The notes under the pieces were generated by a model that was given only the letters and a program-made list of their open reading frames with translations, was not told the DNA's origin and did no database searches. 64,000 nucleotides of DNA, taken from the NCBI GenBank assembly GCA_042568205.1, contig JBHPJE010000003.1, forward strand, positions 36,683 through 100,682. The letters run 5' to 3'. Source of the DNA: JAUVDZ01 sp042568205 (GTDB lineage Bacteria; Patescibacteriota; Gracilibacteria; UBA1369; PNNO01). The position numbers were made by a program, and so were the translations under genes. Of this stretch, positions 25,840-34,820 are shown in pieces; the stretch's first letter is position 1, and each line of letters opens with the position of its first letter.

Positions 25840-27537
25840 ATGCGATTTAAACTGAAAAATATTCCAATAGCGATACTTTGTACATTATTTTTTGTTCAAA
25901 GCGCCTCAGCGCAATTTGTTGATGTTGTTGAACAAAGCTTGTTCTATGATGCTATAACTTACTTTATTGAAGAAGTCCCAATTTTGGCTACAGACAGGGA
26001 TAGATTCAAACCTTTAGATAAAGTTACGAAAGCTGAATTCTTTAAACTATTATATGAAAGTGCAGGTTACACAACTTCTGATGAAACATTTGATATTCCT
26101 TTTCACGATGTAGTTGGAGATGAATGGTTTGCAACTTATGTTAACAGAGCACTTGAAAATAATTTAATTGAGTTTGATGAATTTGATCCAAATTTCAATC
26201 CAGCAGAGACAGTGAGCAGATGTGAAGCAGTTAATTTTGTAATAAAGCTTTACGATATTGATTCAAATATAGTAGATGATATCCCAAATGAATATACTGA
26301 TGTAAGTTCACTTGATCTTTGTTCAAATACTTCTAAAATTGCTTTTATTCTTGAGCTTTTACATGATTACAAGACTCGTCAATTTAATACTGAAAAAGAA
26401 TTAACGCGTGCTGAAGCAATTCATATTTTCTATAAAGTTCAAAAAAATGACTTATCAATAAATTTAGCAAGTCAATCTTCCACAAGCAGCCCAAGCTATA
26501 GTTATAATGACAAAAATTTTGATCTGTTTTTTCAGATTTGGAATAAAGTAAATGATGATTATGTTGAGAAAGATGAAATTAATCAAAGTGAGCTTATGTA
26601 TGGTGCTATTACAGGGATGGTAGACAAACTAAATGATCCATATAGTGTATTTTTTGAACCACTTGATGCAAACGATTATAAAAATACTTTAGAAGGAGCC
26701 TTTGAAGGAATCGGGATTTATATTAATCAAATTGATGGTCAATTTATAATTTTAACTCCATTAAAAGGCTCACCTGCAGAAGAAGCTGATATTAAACCTA
26801 ACGATATTATTATTGAAGTTGATGATGAAATTGTCCAAGGCTTAGATATGGACCAACTAATTGATTTATTGAGAGGTCCTGCAGGAAGTGAAGTTAAATT
26901 AAAAATTAAAAGAGGATCTAATTATTATTTTAAAAATATAGTACGTACTCATATTGATGTCCCTTATGTTGAAAGTGAGATTATAGATGATATTGGGATT
27001 ATTTATTATTATCAATTCACTAGTAATTCTAATGATCAATTTAAAACCGAGATTGAAAAAATTATCGCTCAAAATCCTAAAGGAATAATCATAGATCTCA
27101 GAAATAACCCTGGTGGATACGTTTACAGTTCCCAATTACTAATTTCGAGATTTATTCCAAAAGGTGAAACATATGTTAATTTCATAATGGCTGATGGAAC
27201 TTCTTATGGTGAAAATTCTCTTGGGCCTGGTGATTTAAAGGATTATCCAATTGCTGTATTAATTAATGAAGGATCAGCTTCTGCATCTGAAATTGCTGCT
27301 TTAGCATTAAAGGACGCAGCTGGAGCAACTATTATTGGTGCCCCATCATTTGGAAAAGAAAAAATTCAGGAAATAATTACTTATAATGATGGGTCGTCTT
27401 TAAAACTAAGTATTGCTAAATGGACTTCTCCAAATGGTACTTCAGTTAGTGAAAATGGCATTGAGCCGGATTATAATATAAAACTCGGCGACACTGAGGA
27501 TTCACAATTAAATAAAGCCCTGCAGCTTATTAATTAA
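25840..27537 (+). CDS. SLH-domain C-terminal processing protease (S41)
   Basis: The 565-residue secreted protease has a signal peptide (MRFKLKNIPIAILCTLFFVQSASA). Residues 28-200 carry SLH modules (FVDVVEQSLFYDAITYF, FKPLDKVTKAEFFKLLY, FNPAETVSRCEAVNFV), which hold proteins to cell-wall polymers. Residues 225-560 are an S41 protease: a PDZ domain (GIGIYINQIDG to LLRGPAGSEV), IIIDLRNNPGGYV, the Ser nucleophile in GSASASEIAAL and the catalytic Lys in SFGKEKIQEI. It cuts protein C-termini outside the membrane. It meets the VirB4-like gene tail-to-tail with a 4-base overlap. Confidence 0.9.
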   Translation: MRFKLKNIPIAILCTLFFVQSASAQFVDVVEQSLFYDAITYFIEEVPILATDRDRFKPLDKVTKAEFFKLLYESAGYTTSDETFDIPFHDVVGDEWFATYVNRALENNLIEFDEFDPNFNPAETVSRCEAVNFVIKLYDIDSNIVDDIPNEYTDVSSLDLCSNTSKIAFILELLHDYKTRQFNTEKELTRAEAIHIFYKVQKNDLSINLASQSSTSSPSYSYNDKNFDLFFQIWNKVNDDYVEKDEINQSELMYGAITGMVDKLNDPYSVFFEPLDANDYKNTLEGAFEGIGIYINQIDGQFIILTPLKGSPAEEADIKPNDIIIEVDDEIVQGLDMDQLIDLLRGPAGSEVKLKIKRGSNYYFKNIVRTHIDVPYVESEIIDDIGIIYYYQFTSNSNDQFKTEIEKIIAQNPKGIIIDLRNNPGGYVYSSQLLISRFIPKGETYVNFIMADGTSYGENSLGPGDLKDYPIAVLINEGSASASEIAALALKDAAGATIIGAPSFGKEKIQEIITYNDGSSLKLSIAKWTSPNGTSVSENGIEPDYNIKLGDTEDSQLNKALQLIN

Positions 27538-30095
27538 ACTGCCGGAGGTTCTTCAGTTGGAGGGGTTACTTCAACTGGCGGTGCCTCGACTGGCGGTGCC
27601 TCGACTGGCGGTGCCTCGACTGGCGGTGCTTCGACTGGCGGTGCCTCGACTGGCGGTGCCTCGACTGGCGGTGCCTCGACTGGCGGTGCTTCGACTGGCG
27701 GTGCCTCGACTGGCGCTTCTTCGACTGGCGGTGCTTCACCTTCATATACTTCATTTCCATCTTCTGTTGCTTCTGGTGCTGCCTCTGGAACAGCTTCTGC
27801 TTCAGGAGCAGGCGCAGGTGCGGGGGTAGGGACCTCAACTTCTGGTTCAGGAACTTCTTCTGACATAGGACCTAAATCAGCTGCTGTTTCTTCTTCTTCA
27901 GTAGGAGCTGCCCCCTCTGCTTCTTCCCCTTCATAAACAACATCCTCTGCTGCAGTTTTAAGTATTTCCTCAGGATTTGTTGTTACAAGTTTATCTTCAC
28001 CATATGAAGCAATAATTTGAATTGCTACGTGCCTATTTCCAGCAAAAAACAATCCTTGCCCAATCCCACTATTTAAAAGCATATATTTTTCCCCTTCTGT
28101 TAAATTAAATACCTTTTGGAGCATTTCAATTGCTGCTGGTGCTTGCTTTAATAAAAGCTGCATAGAAGAATTTGTAATAATAGGTTTTCCAAATTTATTT
28201 TGAACGAAGTCTTCAACATCCTGAGTAATTGTAGTAACACCCAGATAGTATTTTCGTGCCCGTTTTACAAGTCCATATAAAAATTTAGCTGAATCATCAT
28301 GTTGCATCAAAGACCATGCCTCATCAATAATCAGCATTCTTTTTCGAAGTGAGCTTCTAACCCTATTCCATATAAAATTAAGAATAATATACATAGCAAT
28401 AGGTCGTAATGCATCTTCTAAATCTCTAATACTAAACACAACCAATCCACTTGTAAGGTCAATATTTGTAGGTTTATTAAATATTCCCGCGTAAGTACCT
28501 TGAGTAAATTTTGCAAGTCTGGTAGCGATCCCTTTCGCTCCTTCCATTGAATTCAAAATATCATAAAGATCTTCCATTGTTGGCGGAGCCATTGATGAAG
28601 GATCATCAACTTCCATTGTAATTCCTCGAAGTGCATAAGTATCAGTAAGTGCTCTATCAAGTAAACCTTCCTCTTCTGGAGTAACTCCTCCAAGCATAAT
28701 TTTCAATAAACCATGTAAAGAAATTATATTTGAACGAAGCAAATCTCCTGGCTGAACCACTTCGTCTTTTAGTGGAGCGGGTAAGTCAAAAGGATTAATA
28801 CGTTTTTCTGAATTCAAAGAAACTTTTAAATAAGTCCCACCAACTACATCGCTTAACGCTTCATATTCATTTTCAGGGTCAATAACGATCACATCGGTTC
28901 CCATCATCAGATATCTTAATATTTCTAGTTTTACTGCATAAGATTTACCTGCACCGGATTTAGCAAATACAACAGAATTCGCATTCTCAAGCGAAAATCT
29001 ATCAAAAATAATCAAACTATCATTATGTCTGTTAAGTCCATAAAGGATTCCTTTATTCGATGTTAAATCAGCTGATGTAAAAGGAAACATTGTTGATAAT
29101 GGCGAAGTATTCATGTTCAATGTCACTTCAAGTTCATCAGTACACATTGGAATAGTACTATTAAGTGCATGTTCCATTTGAAAATCAGCTTTTTTAACCA
29201 AAACCAATTTACCTGCTAATAAGCTTGATAACTGTTTTGCAGTTTTTTGTAATTTCTTTTTATCTTCAGCATAAATTGTAATATATAAACCTAACTGAAA
29301 GAATTTTTCCTGACCTCTTTGAATTTGAGTTCTAAGTTCTTCAGCATCCTGCAATGCAGTTTCTACTGCAGGATCACGCACATTCCCTTTTTCTTCAGCA
29401 ATACTAATTGAAGATTGTAACTGAGCAACTTTTCTTTTTAATATTTTCATTATATTCTCAGATTCAATTGGGTAAATGAATTGAGCAATATCCATAGTCA
29501 CATCAAAATTAATAACTGGTGAAAGCCAGTTAGAATCTAAATATCGAGGATATGCAATTACATAAAAACTTTGTGCATACATCCCTTCAACTTTAATACT
29601 ATCAAAATCTATTTTCATTGAAGAAGGTGCTATAAGATCTCTTATAGTCGAAATACCTTCCTGATATATTTTTTCAGCATCCGCAAGTCTCCTTTTGTCA
29701 TCAGAAGAAAGCTTTTCTTTCTTTTGATCTGGTGATTTTTCTGCTTCATTTGTTACTTTTTCAACCAAATCAGCTTGTTTTTTATCACTTACAGAAAACA
29801 TTTCTTTAAAATTATCAAAGATTGATTTCTTTTCTTTAGCTTTTTCTTTTTCAGGATTAATTTCTGCTTTAGTTGGAGCTTCAATTTCAGTATCTTTCTT
29901 AGTTCCATCATCTGATTTTGGAGATCCAGCATTTTTTACCCAAGCAGGTAAACTTTCGTCACTCTTTTTTTGATCTTTTGCAGGAACTTGTTCAGCACCT
30001 TCGCTTTTATCAAGCCAAGCCGGAACTTTTGCTGGTTCCTCAGTGACTTCCTGAGCTTTTTGTTCTGTTTGTATTTGTTTTGAATCTTCAGCCAT
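27534..30095 (-). CDS. VirB4/TraC-like conjugation or pilus ATPase with Pro-Glu repeat tail
   Basis: An 853-residue P-loop ATPase. Residues 1-135 are low-complexity and acidic. Residues 150-330 match the VirB4 N-terminal domain (SFYVIAYPRYLDSNWLSPVINFDV). Walker A is FAKSGAGKSYAVKLEILRY near residue 380 and Walker B is KRMLIIDEAWSLM near 590, followed by GVTTITQDVEDF and the NSSMQLLLKQ helix. VirB4-family ATPases power type IV secretion or pilus assembly. In CPR genomes similar proteins accompany type IV pilus-like genes (the prepilin peptidase at 50508 fits). The last 100 residues are Pro/Glu/Val repeats. No signal is present. Confidence 0.8.
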   Translation of the reverse strand: MAEDSKQIQTEQKAQEVTEEPAKVPAWLDKSEGAEQVPAKDQKKSDESLPAWVKNAGSPKSDDGTKKDTEIEAPTKAEINPEKEKAKEKKSIFDNFKEMFSVSDKKQADLVEKVTNEAEKSPDQKKEKLSSDDKRRLADAEKIYQEGISTIRDLIAPSSMKIDFDSIKVEGMYAQSFYVIAYPRYLDSNWLSPVINFDVTMDIAQFIYPIESENIMKILKRKVAQLQSSISIAEEKGNVRDPAVETALQDAEELRTQIQRGQEKFFQLGLYITIYAEDKKKLQKTAKQLSSLLAGKLVLVKKADFQMEHALNSTIPMCTDELEVTLNMNTSPLSTMFPFTSADLTSNKGILYGLNRHNDSLIIFDRFSLENANSVVFAKSGAGKSYAVKLEILRYLMMGTDVIVIDPENEYEALSDVVGGTYLKVSLNSEKRINPFDLPAPLKDEVVQPGDLLRSNIISLHGLLKIMLGGVTPEEEGLLDRALTDTYALRGITMEVDDPSSMAPPTMEDLYDILNSMEGAKGIATRLAKFTQGTYAGIFNKPTNIDLTSGLVVFSIRDLEDALRPIAMYIILNFIWNRVRSSLRKRMLIIDEAWSLMQHDDSAKFLYGLVKRARKYYLGVTTITQDVEDFVQNKFGKPIITNSSMQLLLKQAPAAIEMLQKVFNLTEGEKYMLLNSGIGQGLFFAGNRHVAIQIIASYGEDKLVTTNPEEILKTAAEDVVYEGEEAEGAAPTEEEETAADLGPMSEEVPEPEVEVPTPAPAPAPEAEAVPEAAPEATEDGNEVYEGEAPPVEEAPVEAPPVEAPPVEAPPVEAPPVEAPPVEAPPVEAPPVEAPPVEAPPVEVTPPTEEPPAV
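27571..27735. repeat. Eleven 15-bp tandem repeat units inside the VirB4-like gene
   Basis: Unit consensus (plus strand) TCGACTGGCGGTGCC, encoding A-P-P-V-E on the minus strand. Eleven contiguous units fill 165 bases. Most differ only at the last base; the tenth is a variant (TCGACTGGCGCTTCT). The near-identity at DNA level suggests recent expansion by slippage. Confidence 0.95.
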
Positions 30096-30118
30096 GTATT
30101 TGCTTAAAATTTCCTTAT

Positions 30119-30147
30119 ATTATAGCAAATTTTCTCATTTTTATCAA
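30119..30147 (-). promoter_or_regulatory. Promoter of the VirB4-like gene
   Basis: Minus strand: TTGATA (30147-30142), a 17-base spacer and TATAAT (30124-30119), about 17 bases ahead of the expected short leader and ATG at 30095. Confidence 0.65.
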
Positions 30148-30240
30148 TACTATAAGAGATACTCTTCAAATGTTTATAAATTTATGTTAAAGTAGGGCGG
30201 GCCTAAAAACCTGCTATTTATTATCAATTAATTTTCATAT

Positions 30241-33066
30241 ATGGCTAAGGACGAAAAAAACGAAAAACCTGAGGAGAAAGACCAAAACGAAGAAATTGAA
30301 GAAATAGAAACTGTAGAAAGTCAACTTGAGGAAGAAGAACAAATTGCTTTTGCTAGAAATGTAAAAAATCGAAATATTACTAAAGAAATGGAAGAATCAT
30401 ATCTTGATTATGCGATGAGCGTAATCGTTTCAAGAGCACTTCCCGACGTAAGAGATGGTCTAAAGCCAGTACATAGAAGAATTTTATATGCAATGAATTC
30501 AATGGGTTTGAAATTTGGTGCAAGTTTTAGAAAATCTGCAGCAGTTGTAGGTGAAGTTTTAGGTAAATATCATCCACATGGTGATACAGCAGTATATGAC
30601 TCAATGGTTAGATTAGCGCAAGATTTCTCCCTTAGATATCCTCTAGTTAGAGGACAGGGTAACTTTGGTTCGATTGATGGAGATAGTGCAGCGGCAATGC
30701 GTTATACAGAGGCAAAACTCGAAAAAATTTCAGATGAAGCTTTAGCAGATATCGACAAAGATACAGTCAATTTCAAAGAAAATTATGATGGTAAATTTAA
30801 AGAACCAAGCGTATTACCATCAAGAATTCCTCAATTATTATTGAACGGAACTACAGGTATCGCAGTTGGTATGGCAACTTCAATTCCTCCTCATAATTTA
30901 GGAGAATTAGTAGATGGAATTATTCATTTAATTGATAATTCTGAAGCTACAATAGAAGATTTAATGGAATTTATTAAAGCTCCTGATTTGCCTACTGCAG
31001 GTAAAATATATGATCCAGAAGCTATAAAGGAAGCATACAAAACTGGGCGAGGTGGAATGACTATGCGAGCAAGAGCAGAAATTGAAGAAAGAAAAGGTGG
31101 TAAATATGCAATTGTTGTAACAGAGATTCCATACATGGTAAATAAAGCATCTCTTGTTGAAAAAATTGCTGATCTGGTTAGAGATAAAAAAATTATTGGG
31201 ATTTCAGATATCAGAGATGAATCTAGTAAAGATGGAATTAGGGTTGTTGTAGAGCTTAAAAAGGATTCTTTCCCTAAAAAAATTCTCAATCAATTATACA
31301 AATTCACATTGATGCAAACTAATTTCAATATGAATATGATCGCATTAGTTGATGGAATTCAACCAAGACTTTTAAATTTAAAACAAGTACTAGAATTCTT
31401 TATTGAACATCGTAAAGAAGTTGTTACTCGAAGAACTCAATATGATCTAAGAATAGCTCAAGCAAGAGCTCATATCCTAGAAGGATTGAAAGTTGCGCTT
31501 GATAATATTGATAAAGTAATCGATACGATCAGGAAAGCTACTGATAAAGAAGTTGCACATACTGATTTGATGAAAAAATTCAAATTATCAGATAAACAAG
31601 CAACTGCTATCTTAGAAATGAGACTTCAAACACTTGCAGGATTGGAAAGACAAAAAATTGAAGATGAATATAAAGAAAAAATGAAATTAATTGGAGAGTT
31701 AGAAGCAATTCTAAAATCTCAAAAACGAATTATGGAGATTATAGTTAATGAATTAGCAGAAATTAAAGAAAAATATGGAGATGAAAGACGAACAGAAATC
31801 GTACCTCACGGACTTGGTAAATTCTCTACACGAGACACTATTCCAAATGAACCAATGATTGTAATGATGTCTAAAGAGGGATATATCAAACGTGTTCCAC
31901 CTTCAACTTTCAGAGCTCAAAACAGAGGTGGAAAAGGAATTGTTGGTGTTACAACAAAAGAGGAAGATGAAGTAAATATTATCAAACATGCAAAGAATCA
32001 TGATAATGCCTTATTCTTCACAAATAAAGGTCGTGTTTTCCAAATCCCTGTTTATGAAATTCCAAAAACTTCAATACAGGCAAAAGGTCAACCAATTGTT
32101 AATTTAATTCAATTAAGTGAAGAAGAAATAGTAACAGCAATGCTTATTGCTAAAGAGAATTTCAAGGGTGAATTCTTAGTAATGACAACTAAAAAAGGAA
32201 CTATTAAGAAAACTAAAGCTGATGCATTTAAAAATGTAAGAAAAAGTGGATTAATAGCTATCAAAATTCGTCCAGGTGATTCACTTGAATGGGTGCGTGA
32301 ATCTTCTAAAGATGAGGAAGTAATGATCATTACTAGAAATGGTAAATGTATTAGATTTAAAGAAGGTGATGTAAGAAATATGGGTCGTGCATCAATGGGT
32401 GTAAGAGGAATCCGACTAAAAGAAGATGATTATGTAGTTCAAATGGATATTGTGAGAGATGAAAAAGCAAGATTATTTGTATTAATGGAAAATGGATTAG
32501 GGAAAACTTCTTTAACTTCTAACTACAGACTTCAAAACAGAGGTGGTAGTGGTGTAAAAGCAGCTAATTTAACCCTTAAAACAGGTAAAATTGCCGGTGC
32601 TGCAGTTCTTGAAGAAGAAGTTGATGGTGATGCAATTTTGATTTCAAAGAAAGGTGTAACAATCCGAATGAGTCTTAAAAAAATTCCAACTTTAGGACGT
32701 GCAACACAAGGTGTTAAATTGATGAGGATGAAAACTGGAGACAAAGTTAGCACTCTTTCAATTATTAGAACTGATGAGATTCAACAACAAGTAGAGAAAA
32801 GCGCAAAAGAAGCTGAAGAGCAACGCGCTAATGAAGTTGAAAACTTAATTGGATCTACTAAAGAAAAAGTAGCCAATACTAATGGAGAAAAGCCTGAAAA
32901 AGAACTAGTAGCAGTAGGAGTAAAGGTAAAAAAAGAAGCAACTGTCGAGAAGAAAGTTAAAAAAACAAAGACTATTGCTGCTCCAAAGAAAACGCCTAAG
33001 AAGAAGGAAGCTAAAAAAACTAGCAAAAAAAAGATAACTGATCCTAAACAACAATCACTACTTTAA
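30241..33066 (+). CDS. gyrA: DNA gyrase subunit A with lysine-rich tail
   Basis: The 941-residue protein has the breakage-reunion domain with RALPDVRDGLKPVHRRILYAM, HPHGDTAVYDSMVRLAQ (Thr at the E. coli Ser83 position) and the catalytic Tyr in AAAMRYTEAKL. The C-terminal beta-propeller begins near residue 530; FRAQNRGGKGIVG near residue 560 is the GyrA box required for DNA wrapping, so this is gyrase. An 80-90-residue tail rich in Lys, Ala and Glu (KKTKTIAAPKKTPKKKEAKK) is absent from most GyrA proteins. It is codirectional with the surface protein gene five bases downstream. Confidence 0.95.
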   Translation: MAKDEKNEKPEEKDQNEEIEEIETVESQLEEEEQIAFARNVKNRNITKEMEESYLDYAMSVIVSRALPDVRDGLKPVHRRILYAMNSMGLKFGASFRKSAAVVGEVLGKYHPHGDTAVYDSMVRLAQDFSLRYPLVRGQGNFGSIDGDSAAAMRYTEAKLEKISDEALADIDKDTVNFKENYDGKFKEPSVLPSRIPQLLLNGTTGIAVGMATSIPPHNLGELVDGIIHLIDNSEATIEDLMEFIKAPDLPTAGKIYDPEAIKEAYKTGRGGMTMRARAEIEERKGGKYAIVVTEIPYMVNKASLVEKIADLVRDKKIIGISDIRDESSKDGIRVVVELKKDSFPKKILNQLYKFTLMQTNFNMNMIALVDGIQPRLLNLKQVLEFFIEHRKEVVTRRTQYDLRIAQARAHILEGLKVALDNIDKVIDTIRKATDKEVAHTDLMKKFKLSDKQATAILEMRLQTLAGLERQKIEDEYKEKMKLIGELEAILKSQKRIMEIIVNELAEIKEKYGDERRTEIVPHGLGKFSTRDTIPNEPMIVMMSKEGYIKRVPPSTFRAQNRGGKGIVGVTTKEEDEVNIIKHAKNHDNALFFTNKGRVFQIPVYEIPKTSIQAKGQPIVNLIQLSEEEIVTAMLIAKENFKGEFLVMTTKKGTIKKTKADAFKNVRKSGLIAIKIRPGDSLEWVRESSKDEEVMIITRNGKCIRFKEGDVRNMGRASMGVRGIRLKEDDYVVQMDIVRDEKARLFVLMENGLGKTSLTSNYRLQNRGGSGVKAANLTLKTGKIAGAAVLEEEVDGDAILISKKGVTIRMSLKKIPTLGRATQGVKLMRMKTGDKVSTLSIIRTDEIQQQVEKSAKEAEEQRANEVENLIGSTKEKVANTNGEKPEKELVAVGVKVKKEATVEKKVKKTKTIAAPKKTPKKKEAKKTSKKKITDPKQQSLL

Positions 33067-33071
33067 CATTT

Positions 33072-34319
33072 ATGTTGAAAAATAAATGGTTGATCGGAAT
33101 TTTTATATTTTTTCTTTGTACTCAAAGTGTTTTTGCGCAAAGCAATGAAATTCGAATCAATCAAAATACTGTTCATATCTCAACTGATAGAATTTTGGAA
33201 GGTAATTTAGCTCGAATTTATGCAACTATAAACAATGACAGTGGTGCTGATTTAAAAGGAACAGTCCAATTCTATGATAATACTGCAGGAAGCCAAATTT
33301 CGAGTGATCAAACTGTTTCAATATTAGCTGGAGGTAGTGATGATATTTTTGTTGATTGGTATCCCCCATTTGAAGGAGAACATCATATTTCCATCAGTAT
33401 TGATCCCTGGATTTCAAATGGAGATAATCCTGAAAATAATTATGCTCAAGTCAGCGTTAATGTATTGAAAGATACCGACCATGATGGCCTTACTGATGAA
33501 GAGGATCCAGACGATGACAATGATGATGTTATCGATGAAGATGACCACTTCCCTTTAGATGCTTCAGAACAAACAGATACTGATGGCGATAGAATTGGAG
33601 ATAATGCTGATGAAGATGATGATAATGATAGTCATTTAGATGAAGACGACGCTTTCCCTTTAAATTCTTTAGAATGGGAAGATACTGATAAAGATGGAAT
33701 TGGAGATAATGAAGATGATGATAATGATAATGACGGACTTACTGATGATGATGAAGAACGCGCAGGCACAGATCCTTTAAAAGAAGATTCAGATGAGGAT
33801 GGTGTTTTAGATGGCGAAGATGACTTCCCTACTGATCCTTCAGAACAATATGATTATGACGAAGATGGCTTAGGAGACAATGTTGATGAAGATGATGATA
33901 ACGATGGATTATTAGATGAAGAAGATCCCGATGATCATAATAAAGGTCCGATTATTGAATTAAGTGGAAATTCAGTATTTGCATTTTTAAACCGTGAAGC
34001 ACATATTTCAGCTGTAAATTCATATGATGAAGATGGAAGTTTGAGCTATATTACCTGGGAATTATTAGACAAGGTAGAAAAAACCGGCAAAGAATTCAAA
34101 TATACCTTTACGGAAACAGGAAAACAGAAGGTTAAAGTAACTGTTTACGATGATAAAAATGAATTTAGAGAATTAGAGTTTGAAATTAGCGTAATTGACA
34201 TGGATTTCATCATTTCAATTATTCTAATAATAATTATAATTCTGCTTGCAATTCTAATAAACTTAAAGTATAGTTCATGGGCAAAAAAATTACTTACTAA
34301 GATTAAATCAAGATCATGA
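33072..34319 (+). CDS. Surface protein with TSP3 calcium repeats and PKD-like domain
   Basis: A 415-residue exported protein: signal peptide (MLKNKWLIGIFIFFLCTQSVFAQ), an N-terminal beta domain (CARDB-like: ATINNDSGADLKGTVQFYDN), then thrombospondin type 3 repeats (residues 135-285) built of DTDxDGxxDxxD units that bind calcium. A PKD-like domain (about 290-375: GKEFKYTFTETGKQKVKVTVYDD) and a C-terminal membrane helix (FIISIILIIIIILLAILI) with a basic tail follow. It is probably an adhesin or spacer at the cell surface. It starts five bases after gyrA and overlaps rpmE by four bases (ATGA), so the genes are cotranscribed. Confidence 0.85.
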   Translation: MLKNKWLIGIFIFFLCTQSVFAQSNEIRINQNTVHISTDRILEGNLARIYATINNDSGADLKGTVQFYDNTAGSQISSDQTVSILAGGSDDIFVDWYPPFEGEHHISISIDPWISNGDNPENNYAQVSVNVLKDTDHDGLTDEEDPDDDNDDVIDEDDHFPLDASEQTDTDGDRIGDNADEDDDNDSHLDEDDAFPLNSLEWEDTDKDGIGDNEDDDNDNDGLTDDDEERAGTDPLKEDSDEDGVLDGEDDFPTDPSEQYDYDEDGLGDNVDEDDDNDGLLDEEDPDDHNKGPIIELSGNSVFAFLNREAHISAVNSYDEDGSLSYITWELLDKVEKTGKEFKYTFTETGKQKVKVTVYDDKNEFRELEFEISVIDMDFIISIILIIIIILLAILINLKYSSWAKKLLTKIKSRS

Positions 34320-34804
34320 AAAAAGAAGTACACCCAAAATATAATGATGCTGCAGTATTCTCTTGTGAATGCGGAAATAAAGTTATTGCTGGATCAACTT
34401 TAGAATCATATAAAGTTGAAATTTGCTCAAATTGTCACCCTTTTTATACTGGAAAGCAAAAATTAGTTGATAGTGCAGGTAGAGTTGAGAAATTTAAAGC
34501 TAGACAAGATGCAGCGAAAGCTGATAATAAGACAGATAAAATTTCAGAAACAGCTAAAAAAGGAAAAAAAGACGAGAAATACATGACCATTGATAAAATT
34601 AAATCTATTAAAGAAAAAGAAGAAGCTAAAGCGGAAAAAAGAGAAGCTAAAAAAGCAGGGGGAGCGAGTAAGGCACCAGCTAAGAAGAAAGTAGAAAAAG
34701 CTGAAGAAAAGCCAAAAAAAGCCCCTGCAAAGAAAAAACCAGCAGCTAAGAAACCTGCAGCAAAAAAGAAAGCTCCAGCTAAAAAATCTGCAAAAAAAGA
34801 TTAA
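34316..34804 (+). CDS. rpmE: Ribosomal protein bL31 with long Lys/Ala-rich tail
   Basis: Residues 1-65 are L31: MKKEVHPKYNDAAVFSCECGNK, CSNCHPFYTGKQKLVDSAGRVEKF, with four Cys for zinc (CxC and CxxC). The remaining about 95 residues form a histone-H1-like tail (KKAPAKKKPAAKKPAAKKKAPAKK), which makes the protein 162 residues, more than twice the usual 66-90. L31 sits at the interface of the ribosomal subunits. Such a basic tail may bind rRNA or nucleic acid; function is inferred. Translationally coupled by a 4-base overlap to the surface protein gene. Confidence 0.9.
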   Translation: MKKEVHPKYNDAAVFSCECGNKVIAGSTLESYKVEICSNCHPFYTGKQKLVDSAGRVEKFKARQDAAKADNKTDKISETAKKGKKDEKYMTIDKIKSIKEKEEAKAEKREAKKAGGASKAPAKKKVEKAEEKPKKAPAKKKPAAKKPAAKKKAPAKKSAKKD

Positions 34805-34820
34805 TAATTTTAAATAATTT

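Noticed and set aside
27571..27735. CRISPR array
   Set aside because: The repeats are contiguous 15-bp units without spacers and lie in a coding frame.
27557..27838. Plus- and minus-strand open frames of the repeat tract (LAVPR.. and RHRQS..)
   Set aside because: They are shadows of the 15-bp repeats of the VirB4-like gene, whose main frame has clear ATPase motifs.
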